Assembly: GCF_036014015.1 (NCBI RefSeq)
Contig: NZ_CP107905.1
Span: forward strand, 1,302,001-1,366,000
DNA: 64,000 nucleotides
DNA from: Streptomyces sp. NBC_00457
Lineage (GTDB): Bacteria; Actinomycetota; Actinomycetes; Streptomycetales; Streptomycetaceae
Direction of reading: 5' to 3'
In this document: in pieces, positions 24,940 to 33,676 of the stretch
Layout of the letters: each line of letters opens with the position of its first letter
How positions within the stretch are numbered: the first letter of the stretch is position 1
Notes under the pieces: model-generated
Database searches by the model: none
What the model was told of the DNA's origin: nothing
What the model saw: only the letters and a program-made list of their open reading frames with translations
Position numbers and translations under genes: made by a program

Positions 24940-26610
24940 ACACCGGCCGCGCTGACCGCCCCGCGCGACGCGGCACCGGCGGCGGCCGACCCGGCGTACA
25001 GGATCCTCGTCTTCTCCCGGACGGCGGGCTTCCGCCACTCCTCGATCGACGAGGGCATCACGGCACTGCGCGACCTCGGCGCGGCGAACAACTTCACCGT
25101 CGACGCGACGGAGGACCCGCAGGCCTTCACCACGGCCAACCTGGCCCAGTACCGGGCCGTCGTCTTCCTGTCGACCACGGGCGACGTGCTCGGCAACGCC
25201 CAGCAGACGGCCTTCGAGCAGTACCTCGGCTCGGGCGGCGGGTACGTCGGCATCCACGCCGCCGCCGACACCGAGTACGACTGGCCCTTCTACGAGGGAC
25301 TGGCCGGCGCCTACTTCCAGTCCCACCCCGCCATCCAGCCCGCCACCGTCAAGGTCGAGGACCGGGCGCACGACGCCACCGCGCACCTGGGCCGCACCTG
25401 GCAGCGCACCGACGAGTGGTACAACTACCGCACCAACCCCCGCACCACGGCCCACGTGCTGGCCTCACTCGACGAGTCCAGCTACTCCGGCGGCACCATG
25501 TCCGGCGACCACCCGATCGCCTGGTGCAAGGACTACGCAGGTGGCCGGGCCTTCTACACCGGCGGCGGCCACACCGAGGAGTCCTACGCCGACCCGGCCT
25601 TCCGCCGGCACCTGCTCGGCGGCATCCGCTGGGCCGCCGGCACGACCCAGGCCGACTGCCGCCCGGAGACCGGCTACACGTCCCTGTTCGACGGCACCGG
25701 CACGACCGGCTGGAAGCAGGCGGGACCCGGCGGCTTCACCCTGGCCGACTCCACCCTCACCTCGCAGGGCGGTCTTGGCATGCTCTGGTACAACGCCCGG
25801 GAGTTCACCGGCGACTACTCCCTCAAGCTGGACTGGAAGACGAGCGGAGACGACAACTCCGGTGTCCTCGTGGGCTTTCCGGCCTCCGACGACCCGTGGT
25901 CGGCGGTGAACAACGGCTACGAGATCCAGATCGACGCCACCGACACCGCGGACCGCACGACCGGAGCCGTGTACGGGTTCCAGTCCGCCGACATCCCCGC
26001 CCGGGACGCCGCGCTGAACCCACCCGGCGAGTGGAACACCTACGAGATCCGGGTCACCGGGGAGCGACTGGAGATCTTCCTGAACGGCCGGAAGATCAAC
26101 GACTTCACCAACACCGACCCGGCGCGCAGCCTGAAGCAGGGCCACATCGGCCTCCAGAACCACGGCGACGGCGATGAGGTGGCCTTCCGCAACATCAGGA
26201 TCAAGCAGGCCGGGACCTCGCCCGGTCCGCGTTCCGGTGAGGTGAGGGGCGTCAACGGCAAGTGCCTGGACATCGACAACGCGGGCACTACCGACGGCAC
26301 CAAGATCCAGCTCTACACCTGCAACACCTCCGCCGCCCAGCGCTGGACCGTCGCCGACGACGGCAGCCTCAAGGCACTCGGCAAGTGCCTCGACATCGAC
26401 AACGCAGGCACCGCCGACGGCACCAAAATCCAGCTCTACACCTGCAACAACACCGGCGCCCAGAAGTGGACAGCGCAAGCCGACGGCACCGTCCGCAACC
26501 CCCAGTCCGGCAAATGCCTCGACGCCTCCGGCGACACCTGGAACGACGGAACCGCGGTCCATCTGTGGACCTGCCACACCGGACCCAACCAGAAATGGAC
26601 CCTGCCGTGA
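24853..26610 (+). CDS. Secreted ThuA / 3-keto-disaccharide hydrolase (DUF1080) / ricin-B protein
   Basis: A 585-residue secreted protein with the signal peptide ALIALFAGAALCMTPQVAAL. A ThuA (trehalose-utilisation, glutamine-amidotransferase-like) domain at about 48-270 contains VFSRTAGFRHSSIDEG and GGGYVGIHAAADTEYDW. A DUF1080 domain follows at about 275-455 (LFDGTGTTGWKQ; WNTYEIRVTGERLEIFLNGR), then a C-terminal ricin-B domain. DUF1080 proteins hydrolyse 3-keto-glycosides, which fits a role after sugar oxidation by the upstream enzyme. ATG at 24853 with CAAGGAGGCGACG upstream. Its first 29 residues and its lectin tail both lie in the duplicated blocks, so the gene is bracketed by repeats. 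Confidence 0.88.
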   Translation: MRTPLKALIALFAGAALCMTPQVAALPGATPAALTAPRDAAPAAADPAYRILVFSRTAGFRHSSIDEGITALRDLGAANNFTVDATEDPQAFTTANLAQYRAVVFLSTTGDVLGNAQQTAFEQYLGSGGGYVGIHAAADTEYDWPFYEGLAGAYFQSHPAIQPATVKVEDRAHDATAHLGRTWQRTDEWYNYRTNPRTTAHVLASLDESSYSGGTMSGDHPIAWCKDYAGGRAFYTGGGHTEESYADPAFRRHLLGGIRWAAGTTQADCRPETGYTSLFDGTGTTGWKQAGPGGFTLADSTLTSQGGLGMLWYNAREFTGDYSLKLDWKTSGDDNSGVLVGFPASDDPWSAVNNGYEIQIDATDTADRTTGAVYGFQSADIPARDAALNPPGEWNTYEIRVTGERLEIFLNGRKINDFTNTDPARSLKQGHIGLQNHGDGDEVAFRNIRIKQAGTSPGPRSGEVRGVNGKCLDIDNAGTTDGTKIQLYTCNTSAAQRWTVADDGSLKALGKCLDIDNAGTADGTKIQLYTCNNTGAQKWTAQADGTVRNPQSGKCLDASGDTWNDGTAVHLWTCHTGPNQKWTLP

Positions 26611-26714
26611 CAAGGAGGCGACGTACGATGCGTACCCCGCTCAAAGCGCTCATCGCTCTGTTCGCCGGCGCCGCGCTCTGCATGACTCCCCAGGTCGCGG
26701 CCCTGCCCGGCGCC
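26234..26714 (+). repeat. 481-bp segmental duplication, copy 2
   Basis: Near-identical to 24459-24939, and likewise covers a lectin-domain 3' end, stop, ribosome site, and the start and signal peptide of the following gene. The repeated pair encloses the catalytic part of the ThuA gene as a unit that homologous recombination could delete or swap. Confidence 0.95.
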
Positions 26715-28136
26715 GCAGCGGTGCCCGAGTACTCGACCGCCGAGGCCGGCAACCCCTTCGTCGACGGCTGGTACGCGGACCCCGACATCGAGATCTACGA
26801 CGGCAAGTACTGGGTCTTTCCCACGGCATCGAAGCCGTATGCCGAGCAGACCTACCTCGACGCGATCTCCTCGACCGACCTGATCCACTGGACCAAGCAC
26901 AGCAACGTCCTCACAACGGCGAACGTCTCCTGGGCCAAGTACGCGGTGTGGGCGCCGGCGCCAGTCCAGCGCGGCGGCAAGTACTACCTGTACTTCGCCG
27001 CGAACGACATCCAGAACAACTCCCAGCTCGGCGGCATCGGCGTGGCCGTCGCCGACCGCCCCGAAGGGCCCTACAAGGACGCCCTCGGCAAGCCGCTGAT
27101 CTCGCAGTTCCACAACGGGGCCCAGCCGATCGACCAGGACGTGTTCATCGACGACGACGGCCAGGCGTACATGTACTACGGCGGCTGGCACCACGCCAAC
27201 GTCGTGAAGCTCAACCCGGACATGACCAGCCTGGGCACCTTCGAGGACGGATCGACCTACAAGGAGATCACGCCGGACAACTACACCGAGGGCTCCTACA
27301 TGTTCAAACGGAACGGCAAGTACTACCTGATGTGGTCGGAGGGCGGCTGGACCGGCCCCGACTATTCGGTGTCGTACGCCATGTCCGACTCGCCGACGGG
27401 GCCCTTCCGGAAGATCGACAAGGTACTCGCCCAGGATCCGGCGGTCGCCAAGGGCTCGGGCCACAACTCCGTCGTCAACGTGCCGGGTACCGACACCTGG
27501 TACATCGTCTACCACCGCCGTCCGCTCAGCGAGACTGACGGCAACCACCGTCAACTGGCCTACGACCGCATGTACTTCAACCCCGACGGCACGATCCGGC
27601 GCATCGCGATGCAGGTGAAGGACAACTTCGCCGACGGCAACGCGCTGGGCTGGAAGACGTACGGCGGGACCTGGTCGGCCGACGACGGGCGGTACCGGGT
27701 GGGCCGCAGCCTGGGCGGCAAGTCCCTCCTCGACACCGATTTCGCGGACTTCACGTACGACGCCGACGTCACGGTGACCTCAGGGCGAGGGGACGCCGGG
27801 CTGATGTTCCGGACGACCAGGCCCTCGGTCGGCTTGGACAGCTACTCGGGCTATTACGCGGGCATCAGCCCGAGCGGCAAGGTGGTCCTGGGCCGGGCGA
27901 ACGACTCCTGGACCGAACTGGGCACGGCCCGGACCTCCGTCAAACCGGGCTCGACCCACCGGATCCGCGTCACCGCCGTCGGCCCGTCGATCAAGGTGTA
28001 CGTCGACGACATGACGGCCCCCAAGATCTCCGTCAGCGACGGCACCTACCTGAGCGGTGCGAACGGCGTCCGCGTCTTCGACTCCGCCGCCTCCTTCGAC
28101 AACGTGTCCATCGGACCATGCTCTACATGCCGCTGA
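26628..28136 (+). CDS. Secreted GH43-like glycoside hydrolase
   Basis: A 502-residue secreted protein. After the signal peptide (identical to that of the preceding gene) comes a five-bladed propeller with the three acidic residues of GH43-type enzymes: Asp in WYADPDIEIYDGKYW, Asp in QPIDQDVFIDDDG and Glu in NYTEGSYMFKRNGKYYL. The C-terminal ~180 residues form a concanavalin-like domain (DNFADGNALGWKTYGGTW onward). Family members act on arabinans, xylans or galactans; the substrate here is unknown. The gene overlaps the 3' end of the small membrane-protein gene on the other strand by 14 bases. Confidence 0.87.
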   Translation: MRTPLKALIALFAGAALCMTPQVAALPGAAAVPEYSTAEAGNPFVDGWYADPDIEIYDGKYWVFPTASKPYAEQTYLDAISSTDLIHWTKHSNVLTTANVSWAKYAVWAPAPVQRGGKYYLYFAANDIQNNSQLGGIGVAVADRPEGPYKDALGKPLISQFHNGAQPIDQDVFIDDDGQAYMYYGGWHHANVVKLNPDMTSLGTFEDGSTYKEITPDNYTEGSYMFKRNGKYYLMWSEGGWTGPDYSVSYAMSDSPTGPFRKIDKVLAQDPAVAKGSGHNSVVNVPGTDTWYIVYHRRPLSETDGNHRQLAYDRMYFNPDGTIRRIAMQVKDNFADGNALGWKTYGGTWSADDGRYRVGRSLGGKSLLDTDFADFTYDADVTVTSGRGDAGLMFRTTRPSVGLDSYSGYYAGISPSGKVVLGRANDSWTELGTARTSVKPGSTHRIRVTAVGPSIKVYVDDMTAPKISVSDGTYLSGANGVRVFDSAASFDNVSIGPCSTCR

Positions 28137-28443
28137 GGGCAATCATCAGGGCACCGACGGACAGCAGCGTGCCGATGACATAACCTGCGCCACCGGCCAC
28201 CACCGCCTGCTTACCCGTCAGCCGTCGGCGCGCCACGAGATAGACCACGAGCCCGGCCACGAAACCGAGCAACGCATGGAAAAGCGTCAGCAGCCAGCCG
28301 ACACTCACGGCCACGGCAACGCACGCGACCGCCAGCAGCGCTCCCGCCGGGCTGAGGTCACGCCGGACGAGAGGGTACGTCACAGCACCGGTGACTACTG
28401 CTATGACGGCGGTAAGGGCGGCAACAATGAAGAAAGCACTCAT
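28123..28443 (-). CDS. Small membrane protein, coupled to the LacI gene
   Basis: A 106-residue hydrophobic protein with about three to four membrane segments (FFIVAALTAVIAVVTGAVTY; ALLAVACVAVAVSVGWLL; LLGFVAGLVVYLVA; GGAGYVIGTLLSVGALMIAL). No recognised family. ATG at 28443 overlaps the stop of the LacI-type regulator by four bases (ATGA) and has GGAAGG upstream, so it belongs to the leftward manA-ROK-lacI operon. The ATG at 28461 would place the start inside the regulator frame and is less likely. A role in sensing or transport for the mannan locus is speculation. Confidence 0.65.
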   Translation of the reverse strand: MSAFFIVAALTAVIAVVTGAVTYPLVRRDLSPAGALLAVACVAVAVSVGWLLTLFHALLGFVAGLVVYLVARRRLTGKQAVVAGGAGYVIGTLLSVGALMIALSGM

Positions 28444-29471
28444 GTCGGACCTTCCGCGCAACGCTGGGTGTGCGGGCCGTGGCGAATGACGCGGGTCGGG
28501 ACGGTGATGCGGCGGGAGGCGGGCGGTTCGCCGTCCCGGTGACTCAGGCGGTCGATCAGCAGGCGCGCGGCCTGCCGGCCGATCTCGTCGGCGTCGTACG
28601 AGACGAGTGTCAGGGGGAGGCCGAGGACGTCGGAGAGCTCGAAGTCGTCGAAGCCTGCCAGGGGAAGGGTGATCCCGGCTTTGTAGAGGGCGCGGATCGC
28701 ACCTTGGCTGATGCGGTTGTTCGTGCAGAACAGCGCGGTAGGACCCTGGGGCCGGTCGAGGAGTTCGAGGGCCGCTCGCTCGGCCGTCGCGGCGTCGACG
28801 AGGCCTTGGCAGATGAGCGCGTTGTCGGGCTCGACGCCGGCCTCCTCGTGTGCTGCCCAGAACCCCCGCAGCCGTTCAGCCCCCGTATACAGGGCCGGCG
28901 GGTTGCCGAGGAAGGCGATGCGGGTGTGGCCTTCGGCGAGCAGGCACGCGGTGGCCTCGCGGGCACCGTGAAAGTCCTCGACCAGCACGCAGTCGGTGTC
29001 GAGTCCGGCCGGCGGCCGTGCGGCGAGGACGACGGGGACATGGCGCATGGCGTCGGCCAAGTGCTGCTGCCGGCTTCCGGCGGGGACGACGATCAACCCT
29101 TCGACCTGGTGATCGATGAGGCCGTCGATCAGGCCGGGCTCCCGCTCCACTTGTTCGGCCGTGTTGCTGAGCATCATCCGCAAGCCGTGTTCGGTGGCGA
29201 CTTCCTGGACGCCGAGCGCGAGACGCGAGTAGAACGGGTTGGCGAGGTTGGTGACGACCAGACCGATCATTCCGGTGCCGCCGAGCCGCAGGCTGCGCGC
29301 GGTCTCGTTGCGGCGGTAGCCGAGCCGGTCCACCGCGGCGAAGACGCGTTCGCGCGTGGCTTCGGACACGCCGGGATCGTTCTTGAGTACCCGTGAGACG
29401 GTCATGGCACTGACCTGCGCGAGTCTCCCGACGTCATGCATGGTCGGCCCGCCGGCTCGGCGACCAGTCAC
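28440..29471 (-). CDS. LacI-family transcriptional regulator
   Basis: A 343-residue LacI-type repressor. The N-terminal helix-turn-helix and hinge (MHDVGRLAQVSAMTVSRVL; ETARSLRLGGTGMIGLVV) are followed by a periplasmic-binding-like effector domain. It most likely represses the alpha-mannan locus by binding the two TGTTRTCGTTAAC sites at 32153-32165 and 32299-32311, with a mannoside or mannose derivative as inducer. GTG at 29471 has GAAGGAG just upstream; an internal ATG at the start of the HTH is the alternative. It lies 15 bases after the ROK gene and is fourth from last in a leftward operon. Confidence 0.92.
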   Translation of the reverse strand: MTGRRAGGPTMHDVGRLAQVSAMTVSRVLKNDPGVSEATRERVFAAVDRLGYRRNETARSLRLGGTGMIGLVVTNLANPFYSRLALGVQEVATEHGLRMMLSNTAEQVEREPGLIDGLIDHQVEGLIVVPAGSRQQHLADAMRHVPVVLAARPPAGLDTDCVLVEDFHGAREATACLLAEGHTRIAFLGNPPALYTGAERLRGFWAAHEEAGVEPDNALICQGLVDAATAERAALELLDRPQGPTALFCTNNRISQGAIRALYKAGITLPLAGFDDFELSDVLGLPLTLVSYDADEIGRQAARLLIDRLSHRDGEPPASRRITVPTRVIRHGPHTQRCAEGPT

Positions 29472-29486
29472 GCTCCTTCACCTTCC

Positions 29487-30404
29487 TCATATGCCCTGCG
29501 CCCAGTGGGCGGCCCCGATCAGCGGCGCCTCCGCGGGCTGCCTGGCCGCCAGGACGCGTGGAGCGGGCTCGGCGGCCTGCGCCAGCCCTGTCGAGAGCGC
29601 AGGGTGAATCAGGTCCCACGACTGGGCCACAGACCCGCCGACGACCACCGCGGTGGCCTGGAAACGGGCGATCCACGGGGCCAGGGCCTGACCCAGGGCG
29701 TCGAAAGCGTAGCGGAAAGCCTCCGAAGCCGCGGTACTGCCCTGCCTGGCCAGCGCGGCGATCTCGTGGACGTCCGGGAGGACGCGGTCGTCCCGAAGGG
29801 TCGCGAGGCGGGCGTAATGCGCGCGGATGGCACGGCGCGAGACCATTTCCTCCAGCGGGACGTGCTGCACGGTCAGCCGGTGCACATGTCCGCCGGGCGG
29901 CACCTGAGGGCCGTCGTGCACGGGCAGGCCCTTGCGCAGGAACGAAGAGCCCACGCCCGTGCCCAGCGTCAGGCACACCGCACGCTCGTGCCCGGCGGCA
30001 GCGCCGGCGCGGTATTCACCGAGGGCGAAGGCGTCGGCGTCGTTGAGGAAGCACAGTCGCTCGGCCCGGTGGCCCAGCCGCTGCCGCAGACCGGCCCCGA
30101 CATCGACACCGGACAGCGACTCGAACTTCCCGATACCCGCGAACCGGCCCATCCCGGTGTCGTAGTCGAAGGGGCCCGGCATGGCCACGCCCCAGCACAG
30201 CCGGTGCCCTGCGGGCAGTTCCAGGGCGGCCAGGGCGATGGCGTCGAGGATGCCGGCGGCCGGGGCGTGCGAGTCCAGGGGTCTGCGGATCACCGAGGAA
30301 GAGAGGGGGCAGTTGGCCGCGGGGTCGACGAGGGCGGCGGTGACGTGCGTTCCGCCGATGTCGAGCACGGGGATCGGCGCATGGGCCCGCTCGGCACCGG
30401 TCAC
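29487..30404 (-). CDS. ROK-family protein, probable sugar kinase
   Basis: A 305-residue ROK protein without an N-terminal HTH, so a kinase rather than a repressor. It has the phosphate motif DIGGTHVTAALV, MPGPFDYDTGMGRF, FLNDADAFALGEY with the catalytic Asp, and LTLGTGVGSSF. The usual zinc-binding CxCGxxGC cluster is absent; the place reads GGHVHRLTVQHVPLEEMV. In context it would phosphorylate mannose or an imported hexose for the ManA isomerase. GTG start overlaps the manA stop by four bases. Confidence 0.85.
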   Translation of the reverse strand: MTGAERAHAPIPVLDIGGTHVTAALVDPAANCPLSSSVIRRPLDSHAPAAGILDAIALAALELPAGHRLCWGVAMPGPFDYDTGMGRFAGIGKFESLSGVDVGAGLRQRLGHRAERLCFLNDADAFALGEYRAGAAAGHERAVCLTLGTGVGSSFLRKGLPVHDGPQVPPGGHVHRLTVQHVPLEEMVSRRAIRAHYARLATLRDDRVLPDVHEIAALARQGSTAASEAFRYAFDALGQALAPWIARFQATAVVVGGSVAQSWDLIHPALSTGLAQAAEPAPRVLAARQPAEAPLIGAAHWAQGI

Positions 30405-32122
30405 GGCTCCACCACCAGAGCCTTCACGAGGTGCACCTCGTCGTCGCCCACAGCACGGACGCGGTAGGGGCCGACCGCGGCGGGCACGGTGATGGTCTCG
30501 GCGAAGGCCAGGAAGTGGGTGCGTCCGTCACTGGTCTCGATGACGGCGCCCCGGCCCGAGGCGAGGTTGAGGATGTGGAAGCGGCCGGCTGTGTCGTCGA
30601 CGACGTCGGCGGCCGGGGCTACGACCAAGCGGTGCACCGCGTAGAACATCTCCGGCAGGGCGCCGATGACTTCCTCCCGCCAGCCCTCGCCCGCGCGCAG
30701 CGTCCGAGGCCGCTGGATCAGGTCCTTCGTCACGTCCTCCCCTCGCCGGGCGGTGTCCAGATTGGCGAATCCGTGTTCGTAGGGCAAGGGCCGGGACGCA
30801 CCGGTGGCGTCCTTGCGGAGCCAGTCGTAGAAGCGCAGGGAGTACAGATACGGCGTCGCACTCACCTCCAGCACCAGATTGCCCGCGCCGGAGGCGTGCG
30901 GGGTACCGGCGGGGATCATGAACAGCTGGCCCACCGTGGCCGGATGGGTCTGGATATGGTCCTCGACGGGCAGCGGGGTGCTGTCGGTGATGGCGGCCTC
31001 CACCTGGCGGCGCATGGCGTCGACGTCCGCATGCTCGGTGAGACCGAGCAGCACCTGGGCACCCGCCTCGCTGTCCGTGACGTAGTAGGTCTCGTGCTGG
31101 GTGTACGGCCAGCCGAACACCTCCCGCATGTACTGCTCCTGCGGGTGGCAGTGCAGGGACAGGTTGCCGCCCCGCATCGTGTCGAGGTAGTCGAACCTGA
31201 TCGGGAAGGAGGTGCCGAACCGGCGGTGCACCTCCTGGCCGAGCATGTCCGTCGGGTGCAGGACGCACAGGAGTTGGAAGGGGACCTCGACCTGCGCCCC
31301 GGCCTCTTCGCCGATGAGGACGCCCGCCTCGGGAGCGATCAGCTCGTAGCCGAGAGCGGTGTTGCCGGCCTGCGGGGTGAAGCCCAGTTCGCTGGCCGCC
31401 CACTGGCCGCCCCACGGGGTGGAGTTGAAGTACGGGCGGGTGCGCACGGGTCCGCGGGCCAGGTGGGCCAGAGTGCTGCGCAGCGCGGTACCGTCCAGCG
31501 AGGTGGGCGATGCCGTGTCCTGCATGTCGATCCACCGGTCGATCCGGCCCGCATACGCGTCGCGGTGCCGGTCCAGGACGGGCCAGTCGGTGTAGAACAG
31601 CCGCACCAGATCGCCGGGCTCGTCGGTGCGGCCCAGGTTGACGCCCACCGGCAACTGCGCCTGTGCCACGGCAGCCTCCGCGTACCGTTTCGGCAGGTCC
31701 GCATACCACAGCACGTCCGTCCCGAACAGCGCCGCGCCCGGCCCGAACACCACCAACACGCCGTCGTTCAGGGGCCTTTCGGCCTGCTGAACGGAGTCGA
31801 ACAGGTCGGCGACCTGCGCCTGGGACAGCGGGGTGAAGAACGGGTCGTCGGCAGGGACGGGCCGAGCGGTGATCCGCTCGGCTGCTGACGGCGCATAGTG
31901 GCCGCGCACGTCCAGCAACTCCACCTCACGCCCCGCGGAGCGCAGGGCCGTCGTCAGGCCGTCGGCCAGCGCACCCCAGTCCAGCGCGGCAGGACCGTCC
32001 ACCGCCAGAGCGAGCGGGCCGGACGGCAGCGTGGCGACGGCGGCCGGCCAGCCTGCGATCACCTGCCCGTCGACAGAGTCGTAGCTGGGGTGGGGGTCGT
32101 ACGCACGAGAGGCGGAATGCAC
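30401..32122 (-). CDS. manA: Class I mannose-6-phosphate isomerase, extended
   Basis: Interconverts mannose 6-phosphate and fructose 6-phosphate, the entry point of mannose into glycolysis. At 573 residues it is longer than usual class I enzymes (~390). An N-terminal ~190-residue extension (GPLALAVDGPAALDWGALAD; LFGTDVLWYADLPKRYAEAA) looks like a uridine-kinase-like fold without a clear Walker motif. The cupin core has zinc-type residues in SLHCHPQEQYMREVFGW and MIPAGTPHASGAGNLVLEVS. First gene of the leftward operon, divergent from the ABC importer, with two LacI-type operators in between. Confidence 0.85.
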   Translation of the reverse strand: MHSASRAYDPHPSYDSVDGQVIAGWPAAVATLPSGPLALAVDGPAALDWGALADGLTTALRSAGREVELLDVRGHYAPSAAERITARPVPADDPFFTPLSQAQVADLFDSVQQAERPLNDGVLVVFGPGAALFGTDVLWYADLPKRYAEAAVAQAQLPVGVNLGRTDEPGDLVRLFYTDWPVLDRHRDAYAGRIDRWIDMQDTASPTSLDGTALRSTLAHLARGPVRTRPYFNSTPWGGQWAASELGFTPQAGNTALGYELIAPEAGVLIGEEAGAQVEVPFQLLCVLHPTDMLGQEVHRRFGTSFPIRFDYLDTMRGGNLSLHCHPQEQYMREVFGWPYTQHETYYVTDSEAGAQVLLGLTEHADVDAMRRQVEAAITDSTPLPVEDHIQTHPATVGQLFMIPAGTPHASGAGNLVLEVSATPYLYSLRFYDWLRKDATGASRPLPYEHGFANLDTARRGEDVTKDLIQRPRTLRAGEGWREEVIGALPEMFYAVHRLVVAPAADVVDDTAGRFHILNLASGRGAVIETSDGRTHFLAFAETITVPAAVGPYRVRAVGDDEVHLVKALVVEP

Positions 32123-32152
32123 TTCTTCTCCTCGCTGGGCTCCGTCATCTCA

Positions 32153-32165
32153 GTTAACGATAACA
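32153..32165 (-). promoter_or_regulatory. LacI-type operator 1
   Basis: On the minus strand this reads TGTTATCGTTAAC, 31 bases upstream of the manA start. It matches the second site at 32299-32311 at 12 of 13 bases, in opposite orientation. The central CG with flanking dyad is the usual shape of LacI-family operators, and a LacI gene lies in the adjacent operon. Confidence 0.75.
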
Positions 32166-32298
32166 GTCCACGACTGGATCGACCCACCCCTTCCCGCGGG
32201 CCGCTTCTTCATCTAGACCACGCGTCTACCTGCTGTTACTTCCAGAAGGCGTCACGGAAGTGGCATCACATGGCACCGGACCCTTGCCCCCACTGGAA

Positions 32299-32311
32299 TG
32301 TTGTCGTTAAC
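32299..32311 (+). promoter_or_regulatory. LacI-type operator 2
   Basis: TGTTGTCGTTAAC lies 52 bases upstream of the ABC-importer start. With the site at 32153-32165 it forms an inverted pair in the 240-base divergent region, one near each transcription unit. The rest of that region holds no gene. Confidence 0.75.
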
Positions 32312-32362
32312 TTTCAGGGTCACATCCGGCCACGCCAGGTGGCCCGTTCGTGAAGGTGATCA

Positions 32363-33676
32363 ATGACAGCATCGGGCACGCCCCGCCGCGCGGCCGCGCC
32401 GCTTGCTCGGCGTCGCTTCCTCGCCGGGATGACCGCGGGTGGGGTCACTCTCGCCGTAGCGGGCTGCGCTCGCGGGACAAGCACTTCCCCGCAGCCGGGC
32501 ACGACGAGCATCGCCAACGACAACGCCACGTGGGACGAGGGGTATCGCTCGGCCGGGCGCGAACTGGAGAAGATCACCGGGTATGCGCTGCGGCCGCTGT
32601 CGAACCCGTCGGTGACGTCGTATCAGCAGGTCGTGCAGATGACCCTGCAGACCTCGAAGGCCTCCGACATGGTCAAGTGGGCCTCGGGCTATCAGCTCAA
32701 GCGTCTTGCCCGCGCGGGCGGACTCACCGACCTGTCGGGCGTCTGGGCGCAGTACGCGGCCAAGGGGTGGGTGCGCGAAGCGACCCGGGAGACGATGTCG
32801 TACGACGGAAAGGTCTACGGCGTCCCGCTGTACGAGTCGTACTACGTGCTGTTCTACAGCAAGCCCGTGTTCCGGAAGCTGGGGCTGTCCGCCCCGTCCA
32901 GCTGGGCTGAACTGCTGCACTGTGCGGACGTTCTCAAGCGGAACAAGATCACACCGTTTTTGGCCAGCCAGGTCGGGGGCTGGCCCGCGATCGAGTGGTT
33001 CCAGGAGCTGGTCACCAAGGTCGACCCGCGTTTCTACCAGAGGCTGGTGGCAGGCGAGGCCTCCTATCTCGACGACGCGGCGCGCCAGGCGATGGACATC
33101 TGGCACGACTTCATGCGCAAGGGCTGGATGACATCGCCCGACTTCGACCAGGCCCGCGGCCCGGGCGCGCTGAAGGCCGGCACGGTGGGCATGTTCCTGC
33201 ACGGCACATGGCAGGCGCAGGGAATGAGCGCCGTCGGCATGAAACCGGGCGCCGACTACGGTGCCTTCATTCTTCCCACGGTGCGGCCCTCCGTCCCCAA
33301 GAGTGTGATCACCGAGTCGGGCGTCTTCGCGGTGCCCGCCCGCGCTTCGTCACACGCCGCGGCCATGAGGAATGTCGGAGCCTGGCTCGACCCGTCGGTT
33401 CAGCGGGTGTGGAGCGATTTCCTGCAGGACAGCTCGGCCAATCCGACGGTGCGTTCGAGCAACCCGGTCGTGGCGGAGCTGCAGCGGGACATCGCCCGGG
33501 AGCGCCGGCTCCCGCTGATCAGGTACTGGGAAGCCAGCCCCCCGAGCCTCATCCAGGGCAACAGCAACGACCTGGGCGGCTTCATGGCCGGGCAGACCTC
33601 CCCGGCCACCACGCTGCGCCGGATGCAGGAGCGTGCACAGGACGAATGGGCCGCCTGGAGGCGTGACGAAGCATGA
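32363..33676 (+). CDS. Sugar ABC transporter substrate-binding lipoprotein
   Basis: A 437-residue extracellular solute-binding protein of the carbohydrate uptake-1 class. The N terminus carries a twin-arginine signal (RRRFLAGMTAGG) ending in a lipobox (LAVAGC), so it is probably a Tat-exported lipoprotein. It captures the oligosaccharide for the two permeases that follow, with which it overlaps by four bases. The substrate is inferred as an alpha-mannoside from the GH76, GH38 and manA neighbours. No ATPase gene is present; Streptomyces importers of this class commonly use the shared ATPase MsiK. Confidence 0.92.
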   Translation: MTASGTPRRAAAPLARRRFLAGMTAGGVTLAVAGCARGTSTSPQPGTTSIANDNATWDEGYRSAGRELEKITGYALRPLSNPSVTSYQQVVQMTLQTSKASDMVKWASGYQLKRLARAGGLTDLSGVWAQYAAKGWVREATRETMSYDGKVYGVPLYESYYVLFYSKPVFRKLGLSAPSSWAELLHCADVLKRNKITPFLASQVGGWPAIEWFQELVTKVDPRFYQRLVAGEASYLDDAARQAMDIWHDFMRKGWMTSPDFDQARGPGALKAGTVGMFLHGTWQAQGMSAVGMKPGADYGAFILPTVRPSVPKSVITESGVFAVPARASSHAAAMRNVGAWLDPSVQRVWSDFLQDSSANPTVRSSNPVVAELQRDIARERRLPLIRYWEASPPSLIQGNSNDLGGFMAGQTSPATTLRRMQERAQDEWAAWRRDEA

